From Paracoccaceae bacterium Fryx2 (lineage in GTDB: Bacteria > Pseudomonadota > Alphaproteobacteria > Rhodobacterales > Rhodobacteraceae): a stretch of DNA of 64,000 bases. Where the stretch lies: assembly GCA_032334235.1 (NCBI GenBank), contig JAVSGI010000003.1, forward strand, positions 310,001 through 374,000, in the 5' to 3' direction. Shown here one piece after another: positions 50,554 through 59,366 of this stretch. Under the pieces are notes generated by a model, which made no database searches, had not been told where the DNA came from, and saw only the letters and a list, made by a program, of their open reading frames with translations. A program made the translations under genes and the position numbers. Numbering within the stretch: the stretch's first letter is position 1; every line of letters begins with the position of its first letter.

Positions 50554-52086
50554 TCACTCGTCGGCCAGCGTCTCGCGCAGTTTCAGGGTCGGGGCGACGC
50601 GCGGCAGGTCATCGACCCCCAGCACCGCCTGCGGCCGCCCCAGCCGGTTGCGCACCACCCACATCAGCCGCCGCTCGGCCCTTGTGATGGCCACATAGGC
50701 CAGCCGCTTCCACAGCGCCACCCCCGCCTCCATCCGCCCCGCCTGCGAGGCGGCCCAGAGGTCGGGCGCAAAGACCTGCACGGTCTCCCACTGGCTGCCC
50801 TGCGCCTTGTGGATCGTCACCGCCGCGCCATGCAGGAAGGTCGCCCCCATCCGCGCGGCCGAGGGGATGAAGGGCTCGGCCTCGTCCGGCAGTTCGATCT
50901 TGATGATCGAGGCGGCCGACACCTGCGGGTCTTCCGCCCCCACCACATGCAGGCGCGCAAAGCCGTCGCGGTTGCCGGGGCCGAGGTAGATCACCTGCGC
51001 CCCCTTGATCAGCCCCCGCGCCTCGAGGTCGATCCGCTTCTTGCGGTGCTTCAGTGGCAGCTCGATCCCGTCGCAGATCAGCGGTTCCCCCGCCAGCAGC
51101 GCATCGACGGGCGCGCCGTGCGCCGCGCGGAACGCGGTGATCAGCCGGATGCGCGTCGCATTGCGCCAGACCAGCACCGGGCTGCGCGCCATCAGGTCGC
51201 TGTCCACCCGCTGCGCGATCTCGACCCGCGGGTCACGGCGTGCGGCATCCTCAACCATGCGCTCGAAGGTCTCGAAGCCCAGGTCGGGGTCGGCCAGCGC
51301 ATGGGCCAGGTCCAGGATCGGGTTGCCCTCGGTCTGGCGGTGGATGCGGCTCAGCATCAGCTTGCGCTCGGTTCCCAGCCTGTCGAACACCATCTCGCCC
51401 GATTGTCCCACCGGGGCCAGCTGCGCCGGGTCGCCGAACAGCACCAGCATCGGAAAGATCGCGCGCAGGTCGTCGAACTGGCGTTCGTCCAGCATCGAGG
51501 ATTCATCCACAAGCCCGATGTCCAGCGGTTCTTCGCGCCGCTTCCAGCCCTTGATGAAATCCGACCCGCGCAGACCCGCCGCCGCCAGCGCCCCCGGAAT
51601 CGACGCCACCGTGTCGTAGAACGCCTTCGCCCGGTCCAGTGCCAGTTCGGTCAGCCCCTCGACCTCTGGCCGCGGCCCGTTGCCCGCCAGCCATTCCGCG
51701 ATGCGCTCATACTGCGGGTCGTACAGCGGGGTATAGAGGATGCGGTGGATCGTGGTCGCGGGCACGCCGCGCAGCCGCAGCACCGATGCCGCCTTGTTGG
51801 TTGGCGCCAGCACCGCCAGCGTGCGGCGGTCCTTGCGCTTCCTGCCCTCGTAATCGCCCGAGACCACATCGACACCCGCCGCCGACAGCGCCTTGTAAAG
51901 CCGCGACAAGAGCATGGTCTTGCCCGACCCGGCCTTGCCCACCACCGCCAGCACCGAGGTCTTGCCCTCGGTCGGCGGGATCAGCGTGCCCTCGTGCAGA
52001 TCGACGCCCATGCCGCGAAGCTGGTCGGACAGACGGTCCCAGGCCTCGGCCTGATCGTCGGAAAAGGAAAGCGCGGTGGACTGCAT
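50554..52086 (-). CDS. RecD-like ATP-dependent DNA helicase (510 aa)
   Basis: Superfamily 1B helicase. Walker A is VVGKAGSGKTML (about residues 48-59), motif Ia LAPTNKAASVLRLRG, motif II IGLVDESSML (about 189-198), motif III LVLFGDPAQLAPVGQSG (about 211-227), and the UvrD_C_2 end has TIHKAQGSQWETVQVFAP (about 432-449) and AYVAITRAERRL (about 474-485). The RecBCD partners are not nearby, so it is a solitary helicase like those widespread in alphaproteobacteria. Confidence 0.87.
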   Translation of the reverse strand: MQSTALSFSDDQAEAWDRLSDQLRGMGVDLHEGTLIPPTEGKTSVLAVVGKAGSGKTMLLSRLYKALSAAGVDVVSGDYEGRKRKDRRTLAVLAPTNKAASVLRLRGVPATTIHRILYTPLYDPQYERIAEWLAGNGPRPEVEGLTELALDRAKAFYDTVASIPGALAAAGLRGSDFIKGWKRREEPLDIGLVDESSMLDERQFDDLRAIFPMLVLFGDPAQLAPVGQSGEMVFDRLGTERKLMLSRIHRQTEGNPILDLAHALADPDLGFETFERMVEDAARRDPRVEIAQRVDSDLMARSPVLVWRNATRIRLITAFRAAHGAPVDALLAGEPLICDGIELPLKHRKKRIDLEARGLIKGAQVIYLGPGNRDGFARLHVVGAEDPQVSAASIIKIELPDEAEPFIPSAARMGATFLHGAAVTIHKAQGSQWETVQVFAPDLWAASQAGRMEAGVALWKRLAYVAITRAERRLMWVVRNRLGRPQAVLGVDDLPRVAPTLKLRETLADE

Positions 52087-52170
52087 GGCGCGACCATAAA
52101 GGACCGCGCCGCCAGAGGCGAGAGCCCGCGTGCGGCTGCCGCGCGACGATCCCGCACGCGGCCAGCCGCG

Positions 52171-52362
52171 CTAGTGCGCCCGACCCGAAGGCGGCACCCC
52201 GCCATTGCCGTTGCCGCCGCCATCGGCGGGCCCCGCCCCGGCAATCTCGGCCCGCGCCACCTGCAATGCGACCTCGACCTGCGCCGCCAGCGCGGGCAGG
52301 CCGTTCTTGTGTGCATAGGCCCGCAGGTCGGTCAGCACGTCGAAAACCCAGTCATGGCGCAT
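52171..52362 (-). CDS. Hypothetical small conserved protein (63 aa)
   Basis: Begins MRHDWVFDVLTDLRAYAHKN and ends in a Gly/Asn-rich tail. I recall the first 45 residues as conserved in Rhodobacterales; function is unknown. The ATG at 52362 has GGAGA just upstream; the frame is open to 52506 but the terminator of ccr lies in that part. It lies between the helicase and ccr on the same strand. Confidence 0.6.
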   Translation of the reverse strand: MRHDWVFDVLTDLRAYAHKNGLPALAAQVEVALQVARAEIAGAGPADGGGNGNGGVPPSGRAH

Positions 52363-52482
52363 TGCGTCTCCGAACGGAAACCTGGTTACCGTGGCGTTCA
52401 CCATATCACCCGACCCGCGGCAGGCATTACCCGCTATCTCGGCAACACACTGTCCCTGCAAACGCGACAAAGCCGCGAACAA

Positions 52483-52517
52483 CAAAAAACCGCCGCAGCG
52501 ATGCACGCTGCGGCGGT
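52483..52517 (-). terminator. Rho-independent terminator of ccr
   Basis: On the minus strand ACCGCCGCAGC, loop GTGCATC, GCTGCGGCGGT, then TTTTTT. An 11-base perfect stem with a T run, 24 bases after the ccr stop. Confidence 0.85.
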
Positions 52518-52541
52518 CCGGTCAGATCCGGCAAGAGTGGA

Positions 52542-53834
52542 TCAACGGTTGCGGCTGGCTTCCAGCGTATCCTCGAAGGTGCGCAGGCCCGGGCAGGCCG
52601 CCTGCACCAGCACCGCCATGTTGCCCGGCTTGTGCTCGTTGCGCCGCATCTTCATGTGCGCCGCCGGAATCTCGGCCCAGGGCAGAACCTCGGACAGACA
52701 GGGGTCGAGCCGCCGCTCCAGCATCAGCTTGTTCGCCGCCGAAGCCTGTTTCAGGTTGGCAAAGTGGCTGCCCTGCACGCGCTTCTGATGCATCCACAGG
52801 TAACGCGCGTCGAACGTCAGGTTGAAGCCGGTCGTGCCGGCGCAGATCACCACCATCCCGCCGCGCTTCACCACGAAGACCGAAACCGGAAAGGTCGCCT
52901 CGCCCGGATGCTCGAACACCATGTCGACGTTGTTGCCCTTGCCGGTGATCGCCCAGATCGCCGCGCCGAACTTGCGCGCCTCCTTGAACCACGCCGCATA
53001 CTCGGGCGTGTTGACCGTCGGCATCTGGCCCCAGCAGTTGAAATCCTTGCGGTTGATGACGCCCTTGGCGCCAAGGCCCATGACGAACTCGCGCTTGTCC
53101 TCCTCGCTGATCACCCCGATCGCATTGGCCCCCGCCGCGTTGATCAGCTGGATCGCGTAAGACCCCAGCCCGCCCGAGGCGCCCCAGACCAGCACGTTGT
53201 CGCCGGGTTTCAGCACATGCGGCCGGTGGCCGAACAGCATCCGGTAGGCGGTGGCCAGCGTCAGGGTGTAGCAGGCCGCTTCCTCCCACGTCAGGTGCTT
53301 CGGGCGGGCCATCAGCTGCTGCGCCTGCACCCGGGTGAACTGCGCGAAAGACCCGTCGGGAGTCTCGTAGCCCCAGATGCGCTGGCTGGGCGAGAACATC
53401 GGGTCGCCGCCGTTGCATTCCTCGTCATCGCCGTCGTCCTGGTTGCAATGCACCACGACCTCGTCACCGACCTTCCAGCGCTTCACCTTGTCGCCAACGG
53501 CCCAGACGATGCCCGCCGCATCGGAACCGGCAATGTGATAGGGCTGCTTGTGGCTGTCGAACGGCGAGATCGGGATGCCCAGCGCCGCCCAGACGCCGTT
53601 GTAGTTGACCCCCGCCGCCATCACCAGCACCAGCACCTCGTGGCTGTCGATGCTCGGGGTATCGACCACCTCGACCAGCATCGCCGTATCGGGTTCGCCA
53701 TGCCGTTCCCTGCGGATCGACCAGGCATGCATCTGCTTGGGCACGAACCCGAGCGGCGGCATTTCACCGACCTCGTAAAGATCCTTTTGCGGCGCGTCGT
53801 AGGCGACAATGTCCTGATGGGTGTCAAGTGCCAT
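52542..53834 (-). CDS. ccrA: Crotonyl-CoA carboxylase/reductase (430 aa)
   Basis: Reductive carboxylation of crotonyl-CoA to ethylmalonyl-CoA with NADPH, the key step of the ethylmalonyl-CoA pathway for acetate and C1 assimilation. It is a medium-chain dehydrogenase: GVNYNGVWAALGIPISPFDS (about residues 74-93), GSDAAGIVWAVGD, the cofactor loop VWGASGGLGSYAIQL (about 217-231) and FAQFTRVQAQQLM. The family-specific long N-terminus and length of about 430 are present. ecm, a later pathway enzyme, lies 1.6 kb away in the opposite direction. TTGCAA and TTGC words lie in the 109-base promoter gap. Confidence 0.94.
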   Translation of the reverse strand: MALDTHQDIVAYDAPQKDLYEVGEMPPLGFVPKQMHAWSIRRERHGEPDTAMLVEVVDTPSIDSHEVLVLVMAAGVNYNGVWAALGIPISPFDSHKQPYHIAGSDAAGIVWAVGDKVKRWKVGDEVVVHCNQDDGDDEECNGGDPMFSPSQRIWGYETPDGSFAQFTRVQAQQLMARPKHLTWEEAACYTLTLATAYRMLFGHRPHVLKPGDNVLVWGASGGLGSYAIQLINAAGANAIGVISEEDKREFVMGLGAKGVINRKDFNCWGQMPTVNTPEYAAWFKEARKFGAAIWAITGKGNNVDMVFEHPGEATFPVSVFVVKRGGMVVICAGTTGFNLTFDARYLWMHQKRVQGSHFANLKQASAANKLMLERRLDPCLSEVLPWAEIPAAHMKMRRNEHKPGNMAVLVQAACPGLRTFEDTLEASRNR

Positions 53835-53943
53835 GGGGCCCTCCTGTTGAATGGATGCCGCGACGCAGAATCGCCGCGGGTTCTGGCTGGAATTAAGCAG
53901 AGTTCAGCAACTTTGCAATAGATGGGCGGCCCATTTTGTAATT

Positions 53944-55308
53944 TTATGTCCGCTGCGGCGCAGAAATTTCCAGCCTTTGCTGCACCCCCGCAGCGTGGAA
54001 CGCCAGGAGCGCCTGCTGCCCCGCCACCGCCGTCAGGCCGAAGGGGCCGTCGGCCACGATCCCCCGCGCCTCCAGCACCCGCAGCCCCTCGGCCAGCGCG
54101 CCGTCGCCCGGCGGCAGCTTCAGCACCGCGCCGCAGGCCACCAGCCGCGCAATCTGCGCCCGGAGCACGCCCGGAAGGTCGGCGCGCAGCACCGGCCCGT
54201 CCGCCAGCGCCGCCGCCACCAGCGGCACCGGCAGGATCGGCACGCTGGCGGCGACCCCCGCCATCAGCACGGCCCCCAGCGCCTCGGTATCCTCCCCGCC
54301 CGCCAGCCAGTCGCGCAGCGACAACGGCGCGCCGAACGCCACCGCAGCCGTGCCGAACCTCGGAAAGGTCCGGCGCAGCTTGCCCCACAGCACCCGCGCG
54401 ACAAAGGCCGCGATCACCCCCGGCCGCGCGCGAAAGCGCCGCACGCCGCTTTGCCCGGCCTCGACCAGCAGCCGGTCCTCCAGCACGCGGTCATAGGCAA
54501 TCGCCACCGGCACGAACACCACGTCGCGCGCCGCCGCGTCGAACCCCTGCACGATGTAGCTCAGCAGCCCCATCTTCGCAGGCCCCACCCGGCCATCAAG
54601 GCTCAGCCCGCCCTCGGGAAAGATCGCCTGGGTGGTGCCGTCCGCCGCCGTCATCTGCACATAGCGCGCCAGCACCCGGCGATAGAGCGCGTTGCGGCTG
54701 CCGCGCCGGATGAAATAGGCCCCCGTCGCCCGGATGACCCGGCTCAGCGGCCAGACCCGCGCCCATTCCCCCACCGCGTAAGACAGCGCCGAGCGGTCGG
54801 CCACCAGCCATGTCACCAGCAGGTAATCCATGTTGCTGCGGTGGTTCATCACGAAGACCACCGTCGCATGGCGGTCTATCGCCGCCAGCGCCGAATCGAT
54901 CCGGCCGATCCGCACCCGGTAAAGCGCCCGGCTCAGCCGCCGCGCCGCCCGTGTGGCAAAGCCGAAATAGACCAGCGCCGAAAACCCCGGCACGATCTCG
55001 CGCGCATAGGTGCGGGCCTCCTGGAACGCCACGCTTTCCGGCACGCCGGTGGCATGGGCATGATCGACCACCGCCGCCATCACCTTCGGGTCATGCAGCA
55101 GCCGCACGATCATGTCCTGCCTGCGCAACAGGCGGAACGGCTGGATCGGGCGCTCCAGCCGGGTGTTCAGCCGCGTCACCAGCCGTTCCAGCCGCCGCCG
55201 CAGGAACCAGCGCAGCGACGGCCCGACGATCCGGTCCAGCGCCGCAATCGCGGCGAGAACCAGCACAAGCGCCAGAAGCCAGAAGGGGATTTCCACGGTG
55301 CCGGTCAT
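53944..55308 (-). CDS. Glycerol-3-phosphate / 1-acylglycerol-phosphate acyltransferase-like protein (454 aa)
   Basis: PlsC/PlsB-type acyltransferase. The catalytic HX4D motif is in FVMNHRSNMDYLLVTWL (about residues 152-168) and the substrate-binding FPEGGLSLDG is at about 228-237. An N-terminal hydrophobic helix (WLLALVLVLAAIAAL) anchors it in the inner membrane. At 454 residues it is longer than PlsC and shorter than PlsB. It lies between ccr and ecm with a 109-base gap to ccr; a link to that pathway is not obvious. Confidence 0.82.
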   Translation of the reverse strand: MTGTVEIPFWLLALVLVLAAIAALDRIVGPSLRWFLRRRLERLVTRLNTRLERPIQPFRLLRRQDMIVRLLHDPKVMAAVVDHAHATGVPESVAFQEARTYAREIVPGFSALVYFGFATRAARRLSRALYRVRIGRIDSALAAIDRHATVVFVMNHRSNMDYLLVTWLVADRSALSYAVGEWARVWPLSRVIRATGAYFIRRGSRNALYRRVLARYVQMTAADGTTQAIFPEGGLSLDGRVGPAKMGLLSYIVQGFDAAARDVVFVPVAIAYDRVLEDRLLVEAGQSGVRRFRARPGVIAAFVARVLWGKLRRTFPRFGTAAVAFGAPLSLRDWLAGGEDTEALGAVLMAGVAASVPILPVPLVAAALADGPVLRADLPGVLRAQIARLVACGAVLKLPPGDGALAEGLRVLEARGIVADGPFGLTAVAGQQALLAFHAAGVQQRLEISAPQRT

Positions 55309-55368
55309 GGTGCGACCCTAGGGCAGCGGTGCGCGCGCGTAAATCCTGCCATGCCGCAACGCAGCGAA

Positions 55369-55398
55369 TTGACATCGGCATAAAGTGTCGCCTATCTG
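55369..55398 (+). promoter_or_regulatory. Sigma-70-like promoter of ecm
   Basis: TTGACA at 55369-55374 and TATCTG at 55393-55398, 18 bases apart, 46 bases before the ecm start. It lies in the 135-base divergent gap between the acyltransferase and ecm. Confidence 0.55.
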
Positions 55399-55443
55399 TT
55401 CTCCCAAGAAAGATTATTACCAAACCCGAGTCTGGAGCCCGCC

Positions 55444-57435
55444 ATGCCCGAACCCCGCCCCGAGGCCGCGCCCGAGGTCAAGAAAGACGCGCCCTGGCTG
55501 TTCCGCACCTATGCCGGCCATTCCACGGCGGCGGCGTCGAATGCGCTTTACCGGGGCAACCTCGCCAAGGGACAGACCGGGCTTTCGGTGGCGTTCGACC
55601 TGCCGACCCAGACGGGGTATGACAGCGACCACGAACTGTCGCGGGGCGAGGTCGGCAAGGTCGGCGTGCCGGTGTCGCATCTGGGCGACATGCGTGCGCT
55701 GTTCGCGGACATCCCGCTCGACCGGATGAACACCTCGATGACGATCAACGCCACGGCGCCGTGGCTGCTGGCGCTTTACATCGCGGTGGCCGAGGAACAG
55801 GGCGCCGACGTGGCCGCCCTGCAGGGCACCGTGCAGAACGACATCATCAAGGAATACCTGTCGCGCGGCACCTACATCGCGCCGCCCAAGCCCAGCCTGC
55901 GGATGATCACCGACATCGCGGCCTACACGCAGAAGCACCTGCCGAAATGGAACCCGATGAACGTGTGTTCCTATCACCTGCAGGAAGCGGGGGCCACGCC
56001 CGAGCAGGAACTCGCCTTCGCGCTGGCCACCGCCTGCGCCGTGCTGGATGACCTGAAAGGCAAGGTCTCACCGGCAGAGTTTCCCAACATGGTCGGCAGG
56101 ATCTCGTTCTTCGTGAACGCCGGCATCCGCTTCGTGACCGAGATGTGCAAGATGCGCGCCTTCGTCGACCTGTGGGACGAGATCTGCCGCGACCGCTACG
56201 GCATCACCGAGGCCAAATACCGCCGCTTCCGCTACGGCGTGCAGGTCAACAGCCTGGGCCTGACCGAGCAGCAGCCGGAAAACAACGTTTACCGCATTCT
56301 GATCGAGATGCTGGCGGTGACGCTGTCGAAGAACGCCCGCGCCCGCGCCGTGCAGCTTCCCGCCTGGAACGAGGCGCTGGGGCTGCCGCGCCCCTGGGAT
56401 CAGCAATGGTCGCTGCGTATGCAGCAGATCCTGGCCTATGAATCCGACCTGCTGGAATACGACGACCTGTTCGACGGCAATCCGGCGGTGGACCGCAAGG
56501 TGGCGGCGCTGAAAGAGGGCGCGCGGGCGGAACTGGCGCAGATCGACGCGATGGGGGGTGCTGTGGCCGCCATCGAATACATGAAGGGCCGCCTGGTCGA
56601 GGCCAATGCCGAACGTATCGGGCGGATCGAGGCGGGCCAGACCACCGTGGTCGGCGTCAACCGCTGGACCGAGGCCGAACCCTCGCCGCTGACCGCGGGC
56701 GACGGGTCGATCATGCAGGCCGACCCCGAAGCCGAGGCCGACCAGATCGGGCGGCTGCAGGCCTGGCGCCAGACCCGCGACGCCGCGGCCGTCGAGGCCG
56801 CGCTCGCCGCGCTGCGCAGGGACGCGCAGAGCGGCGCCAACATCATGCCCGCCTCGATTGCCGCCGCGAAAGCCGGGGCGACCACCGGCGAATGGGGGGC
56901 GATGGTGCGCACCGCCTTCGGCGAATACCGCGCCCCCACCGGCGTGTCGCGCAACCCGTCGAACCGCACCGAAGGGCTGGAGCCGATCCGCGAGGCGGTG
57001 CAGGCGGTTTCGGCAAGACTCGGCCGCCCGCTGAAATTCCTCGTGGGCAAGCCGGGGCTCGACGGCCATTCCAACGGCGCCGAACAGATCGCCGCCCGCG
57101 CCCGCGACTGCGGCATGGACATCCACTATGAAGGCATCCGCCTGACCCCGGCCGAAATCGTCAACGCCGCGGTGGATCAGGAGGCGCATGTCATCGGCCT
57201 GTCGATCCTGTCCGGCTCGCACCTGCCGCTGGTGGCCGAGGTGGTGGACCTGATGCGCAAGGCGGGGCTGGACGGCGTGCCGCTGGTGGTGGGCGGCATC
57301 ATCCCCGAGGAGGACGCCGCCACCCTGCGCGCCATGGGCGTCGCCGCGGTCTACACGCCGAAGGATTTCGAGCTGAACCGGATCATGATGGATGTCGTGG
57401 GTCTGGTGGACCGCAGCCCGGTCGCGGCGGAGTAA
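55444..57435 (+). CDS. ecm: Ethylmalonyl-CoA mutase, MeaA family (663 aa)
   Basis: B12-dependent rearrangement of ethylmalonyl-CoA to methylsuccinyl-CoA. The N-terminal catalytic barrel has YAGHSTAAASNALYR, GLSVAFDLPTQTGYDSDH (about residues 42-59) and GTVQNDIIKEYLSRGTYIAP (about 128-147). The C-terminal B12-binding domain carries D540-x-H542-x-x-G545 in GKPGLDGHSNGAEQI, then GLSILSGSH and VGGIIPEEDA. The spacing and length fit MeaA/Ecm rather than methylmalonyl-CoA mutase. Closeness to ccrA supports the pathway assignment. Confidence 0.93.
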   Translation: MPEPRPEAAPEVKKDAPWLFRTYAGHSTAAASNALYRGNLAKGQTGLSVAFDLPTQTGYDSDHELSRGEVGKVGVPVSHLGDMRALFADIPLDRMNTSMTINATAPWLLALYIAVAEEQGADVAALQGTVQNDIIKEYLSRGTYIAPPKPSLRMITDIAAYTQKHLPKWNPMNVCSYHLQEAGATPEQELAFALATACAVLDDLKGKVSPAEFPNMVGRISFFVNAGIRFVTEMCKMRAFVDLWDEICRDRYGITEAKYRRFRYGVQVNSLGLTEQQPENNVYRILIEMLAVTLSKNARARAVQLPAWNEALGLPRPWDQQWSLRMQQILAYESDLLEYDDLFDGNPAVDRKVAALKEGARAELAQIDAMGGAVAAIEYMKGRLVEANAERIGRIEAGQTTVVGVNRWTEAEPSPLTAGDGSIMQADPEAEADQIGRLQAWRQTRDAAAVEAALAALRRDAQSGANIMPASIAAAKAGATTGEWGAMVRTAFGEYRAPTGVSRNPSNRTEGLEPIREAVQAVSARLGRPLKFLVGKPGLDGHSNGAEQIAARARDCGMDIHYEGIRLTPAEIVNAAVDQEAHVIGLSILSGSHLPLVAEVVDLMRKAGLDGVPLVVGGIIPEEDAATLRAMGVAAVYTPKDFELNRIMMDVVGLVDRSPVAAE

Positions 57436-57462
57436 GGGGGGCAGACGCCCCCTGACCCCGGC

Positions 57463-57487
57463 CTGCCCGGCAAGACCTGCCGGGCAG
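57463..57487. terminator. Hairpin between convergent ecm and lpd
   Basis: CTGCCCGGCA, loop AGACC, TGCCGGGCAG: 10-base perfect stem without a T run. It probably ends transcripts from both sides. Confidence 0.5.
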
Positions 57488-57494
57488 CACGCCC

Positions 57495-58883
57495 TCAGGC
57501 GTGGATCGCCCCGTCGCCACAGGCCAGCGCCGCCTCGCGCACCGCTTCGGAACAGGTCGGGTGCGCGTGGCAGGTCAGAGCCAGATCCTGCGCCGAGGCG
57601 CCGAACTCCATCGCCACGCAGACCTCGTGGATCAGATCGCCCGCCATCGGGCCGATGATGTGGCAGCCCAGAATCCGGTCGGTGGCCTTGTCGGCCAGGA
57701 TCTTCACGAAGCCGTCGCCCTGGAACACCGCCTTGGCGCGGGCGTTGCCCATGAAGCTGAACTTGCCGACCTTGTAGGCGCGCCCCTCTGCTTTCAGCTG
57801 CTCCTCGGTCTGGCCGACCGAGGCGACCTCGGGCGTGGTGTAGATCACGCCGGGGATCACGCCGTAGTTCACATGGCCCGCCTTGCCCGCCAGAATCTCG
57901 GCCATCGCCATGCCTTCGTCTTCGGCCTTGTGGGCCAGCATCGGGCCGGTGATGGCATCGCCGATGGCGTAGAGCCCCTTGACCGTGGTCTGGAAATGCG
58001 CGTCGGTCTTGACCTGCCCGCGCGGCAGCATCTCGACCCCCAGCGCCTCCAGCCCCAGGCCCGCGACGTAGGGCTTGCGCCCGGTGGCGACCAGCACGCA
58101 GTCGGCCTGAAGCGTGGCCTCGGCTTCGGTCTTGCGCAGCTGGTAGCTGACCGTCGCAACGCCCGCCTCAACCGTGACGCCCTTCACCGCAGCGCCGAGG
58201 ACGAACTTCAGCCCCTGTTTCGTCAGGGTCTTCTGCAGCGCCTTGGCAGTCTCGACATCCATGCCGGGGGTGATGGCGTCGAGATATTCGACCACCGTCA
58301 CCTGCGTGCCCAGCCGGGCATAGACCGAGCCCATCTCCAGCCCGATCACCCCGGCCCCGATCACCACCATCACCTTCGGGACCGCCGCCAGCGTCAGCGC
58401 GCCGGTCGAGGTGACCACCGTCGCCTCGTCCACCGTGACACCGGCCAGACTGGCCGCCTCGGACCCGGTGGCGATGACGATCGACTTCGCGGTGTGAACC
58501 TCGTCCCCGACCTTGACCTGCCCGGCGGCGGGAATGCTGCCCCAGCCCTTCAGCCAGGTGATCTTGTTCTTCTTGAACAGGAATTCGATGCCCTTGGTAT
58601 TGCCCGCCACCACATCGTCCTTGTAGGCCAGCATCCGGCCCCAGTCGACCGCGGGCGCGCCGCCCATCAGGCCCATCTTCTCGAAGTTCTCGTGCACCTC
58701 GTGCAGCTGGTGGGTGGCGTGCAGCAGGGCCTTGGACGGGATGCAGCCGACGTTCAGGCAGGTGCCGCCCAGCGTGTCGCGGCCTTCGACACAGGCCACC
58801 TTCAGCCCCAGTTGGGCGCAGCGGATGGCGCATACATAGCCGCCGGGGCCGCCGCCGATCACGATCACATCGAAGTTTGCCAT
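57495..58883 (-). CDS. lpdA: Dihydrolipoyl dehydrogenase (462 aa)
   Basis: E3 component that re-oxidises the lipoyl groups of the 2-oxoglutarate dehydrogenase complex with FAD and [23 protein letters not shown] binds FAD, the redox pair is in [13 protein letters not shown] (about residues 42-54), NAD-binding is [20 protein letters not shown], and the His-Glu end is [14 protein letters not shown] (about 440-453). The ATG at 58883 has AAGGAGA upstream; the frame is open to 58952. It is the last gene of the odh cluster. Confidence 0.93.
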   Translation of the reverse strand: MANFDVIVIGGGPGGYVCAIRCAQLGLKVACVEGRDTLGGTCLNVGCIPSKALLHATHQLHEVHENFEKMGLMGGAPAVDWGRMLAYKDDVVAGNTKGIEFLFKKNKITWLKGWGSIPAAGQVKVGDEVHTAKSIVIATGSEAASLAGVTVDEATVVTSTGALTLAAVPKVMVVIGAGVIGLEMGSVYARLGTQVTVVEYLDAITPGMDVETAKALQKTLTKQGLKFVLGAAVKGVTVEAGVATVSYQLRKTEAEATLQADCVLVATGRKPYVAGLGLEALGVEMLPRGQVKTDAHFQTTVKGLYAIGDAITGPMLAHKAEDEGMAMAEILAGKAGHVNYGVIPGVIYTTPEVASVGQTEEQLKAEGRAYKVGKFSFMGNARAKAVFQGDGFVKILADKATDRILGCHIIGPMAGDLIHEVCVAMEFGASAQDLALTCHAHPTCSEAVREAALACGDGAIHA

Positions 58884-58939
58884 GTCAGTCTCCTTGGCTG
58901 CCGGAGCACCGGGGGGCTGCCTGCCCCCCGGACCCCCCG

Positions 58940-58961
58940 GGGATATTTTCAAACAGAAGAA
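58940..58961. repeat. Intergenic GGGATATTT...ACAGAAGAA word
   Basis: GGGATATTTTCAAACAGAAG starts at 58940 in the gap between the MAPEG gene and lpd. The same word, inverted and with small changes, lies at 50186-50206 after pyrD. I recall such words as common intergenic repeats in Rhodobacteraceae. Confidence 0.45.
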
Positions 58962-58970
58962 GGATCATCG

Positions 58971-59366
58971 TCAGATCAGGGCGGCGAGGATCATGATCAG
59001 GGTGGCAAGGAAGCCCGCGCCCCAGATCACCGACCGCCAGGGCGTCAGGCCCATGGCATAGGCCGGGATGTAGGCGGCGCGGGCGGCAAGGTAGACCCAG
59101 GCGCAGACCTGCGTGACGCCCGAGGACTGGCCCGACAGCGTGACCACCACCACCGCGAGGGTGAACAGGATCAGCCCTTCGAAATGGTTGTTCATTGCGC
59201 GCTGCAGGCGCAACGACAGGGTAGACAGGCTGCGTTCGGGCGGTGCGTCGCGGGGGCCTGCGGTGTAGCGCGTGCCAAGCTCCATGTTGGCGGGCACGGC
59301 GAAAAGCAGGAATTGCACGGCTTGCAGCAGGCCCGACAGGGCGAGGGCGGTCAGTTCGGGGGTCAT
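58971..59366 (-). CDS. MAPEG family membrane protein (131 aa)
   Basis: Four hydrophobic segments and the family pattern RLQRAMNNHFEGLILFTLAV (about residues 53-72), VYLAARAAYIPAYAMG (about 90-105). MAPEG proteins include glutathione transferases and peroxidases of lipids; the bacterial role is unclear. The start overlaps the stop of the glycosyltransferase gene (ATGA, 59363-59366), so it is part of the odh-linked transcript. Confidence 0.87.
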   Translation of the reverse strand: MTPELTALALSGLLQAVQFLLFAVPANMELGTRYTAGPRDAPPERSLSTLSLRLQRAMNNHFEGLILFTLAVVVVTLSGQSSGVTQVCAWVYLAARAAYIPAYAMGLTPWRSVIWGAGFLATLIMILAALI

